A stretch of 6,048 nt of DNA from contig JANQKJ010000084.1 in assembly GCA_028281205.1 (NCBI GenBank), positions 1-6,048 on the forward strand, read 5' to 3'. Below the pieces are notes generated by a model, which was not told where the DNA came from, searched no databases, and saw nothing but the letters and a program-made list of their open reading frames with translations. This stretch comes from Gammaproteobacteria bacterium (lineage in GTDB: Bacteria > Pseudomonadota > Gammaproteobacteria > UBA4575). Within the stretch, counting starts at the first letter, position 1, and the number at the start of each line of letters is the position of its first letter. Below, piece after piece: positions 6,025 through 6,048 of the stretch. A program made the translations under genes and the position numbers.

Positions 6025-6048
6025 TTTTAAATAGCTAATGACAAAAAA

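Noticed and set aside
1..6048. Mobile element, CRISPR array, toxin-antitoxin or defence system
   Set aside because: No transposase, integrase, terminal inverted repeats, spaced repeats or defence-type genes are seen. The window is filled by a conserved housekeeping operon with only short gaps.

Overview
The window carries a compact, wholly minus-strand housekeeping cluster. In transcription order, from the right edge to the left, it reads: a 115-residue protein of unknown function, mutL, miaA, hfq, hflX and hflK. hflK runs off the left edge still open. This is the proteobacterial mutL-miaA-hfq-hflX-hflK-hflC superoperon, so hflC is expected just beyond position 1. Gene order, protein lengths and sequence motifs point to a gammaproteobacterium. 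It is probably not an enterobacterium or Vibrio: MutL keeps the endonuclease motifs that are missing in lineages using Dam/MutH-directed repair, Hfq has a very short C-terminal tail, and amiB is not the gene directly before mutL. Base composition looks like the low to mid forties in percent GC by eye. I cannot name the genus.

Layout. Positions 5960-6048 are a non-coding leader with a 9-bp tandem direct repeat. The unknown gene (5612-5959) is 8 bp from mutL (3801-5603). mutL overlaps the GTG start of miaA (2846-3811) by 11 bp, and miaA has no visible ribosome binding site, so these three genes look translationally coupled. An 88-bp leader then precedes hfq (2524-2757). It contains a small hairpin, six consecutive A-R-N triplets (an ideal Hfq distal-face site) and a good Shine-Dalgarno sequence. 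A 46-bp gap with a hairpin that partly covers the Shine-Dalgarno region leads to hflX (1164-2477). A 44-bp gap leads to hflK (1-1119).

How the genes relate. MutL acts in DNA mismatch repair. MiaA modifies tRNA at A37. Hfq is the RNA chaperone for small RNAs. HflX is a ribosome-splitting/rescue GTPase. HflK, with HflC, forms the membrane complex around the FtsH protease. They belong to different pathways but share a conserved transcription unit concerned with genome and translation quality control. No mobile element, tRNA, rRNA, CRISPR array or horizontally acquired block is visible. The forward strand carries only antisense shadow frames. The most interesting points are the probable Hfq autoregulatory site in the hfq leader, the hairpin before hflX, and the unrecognised gene in front of mutL.
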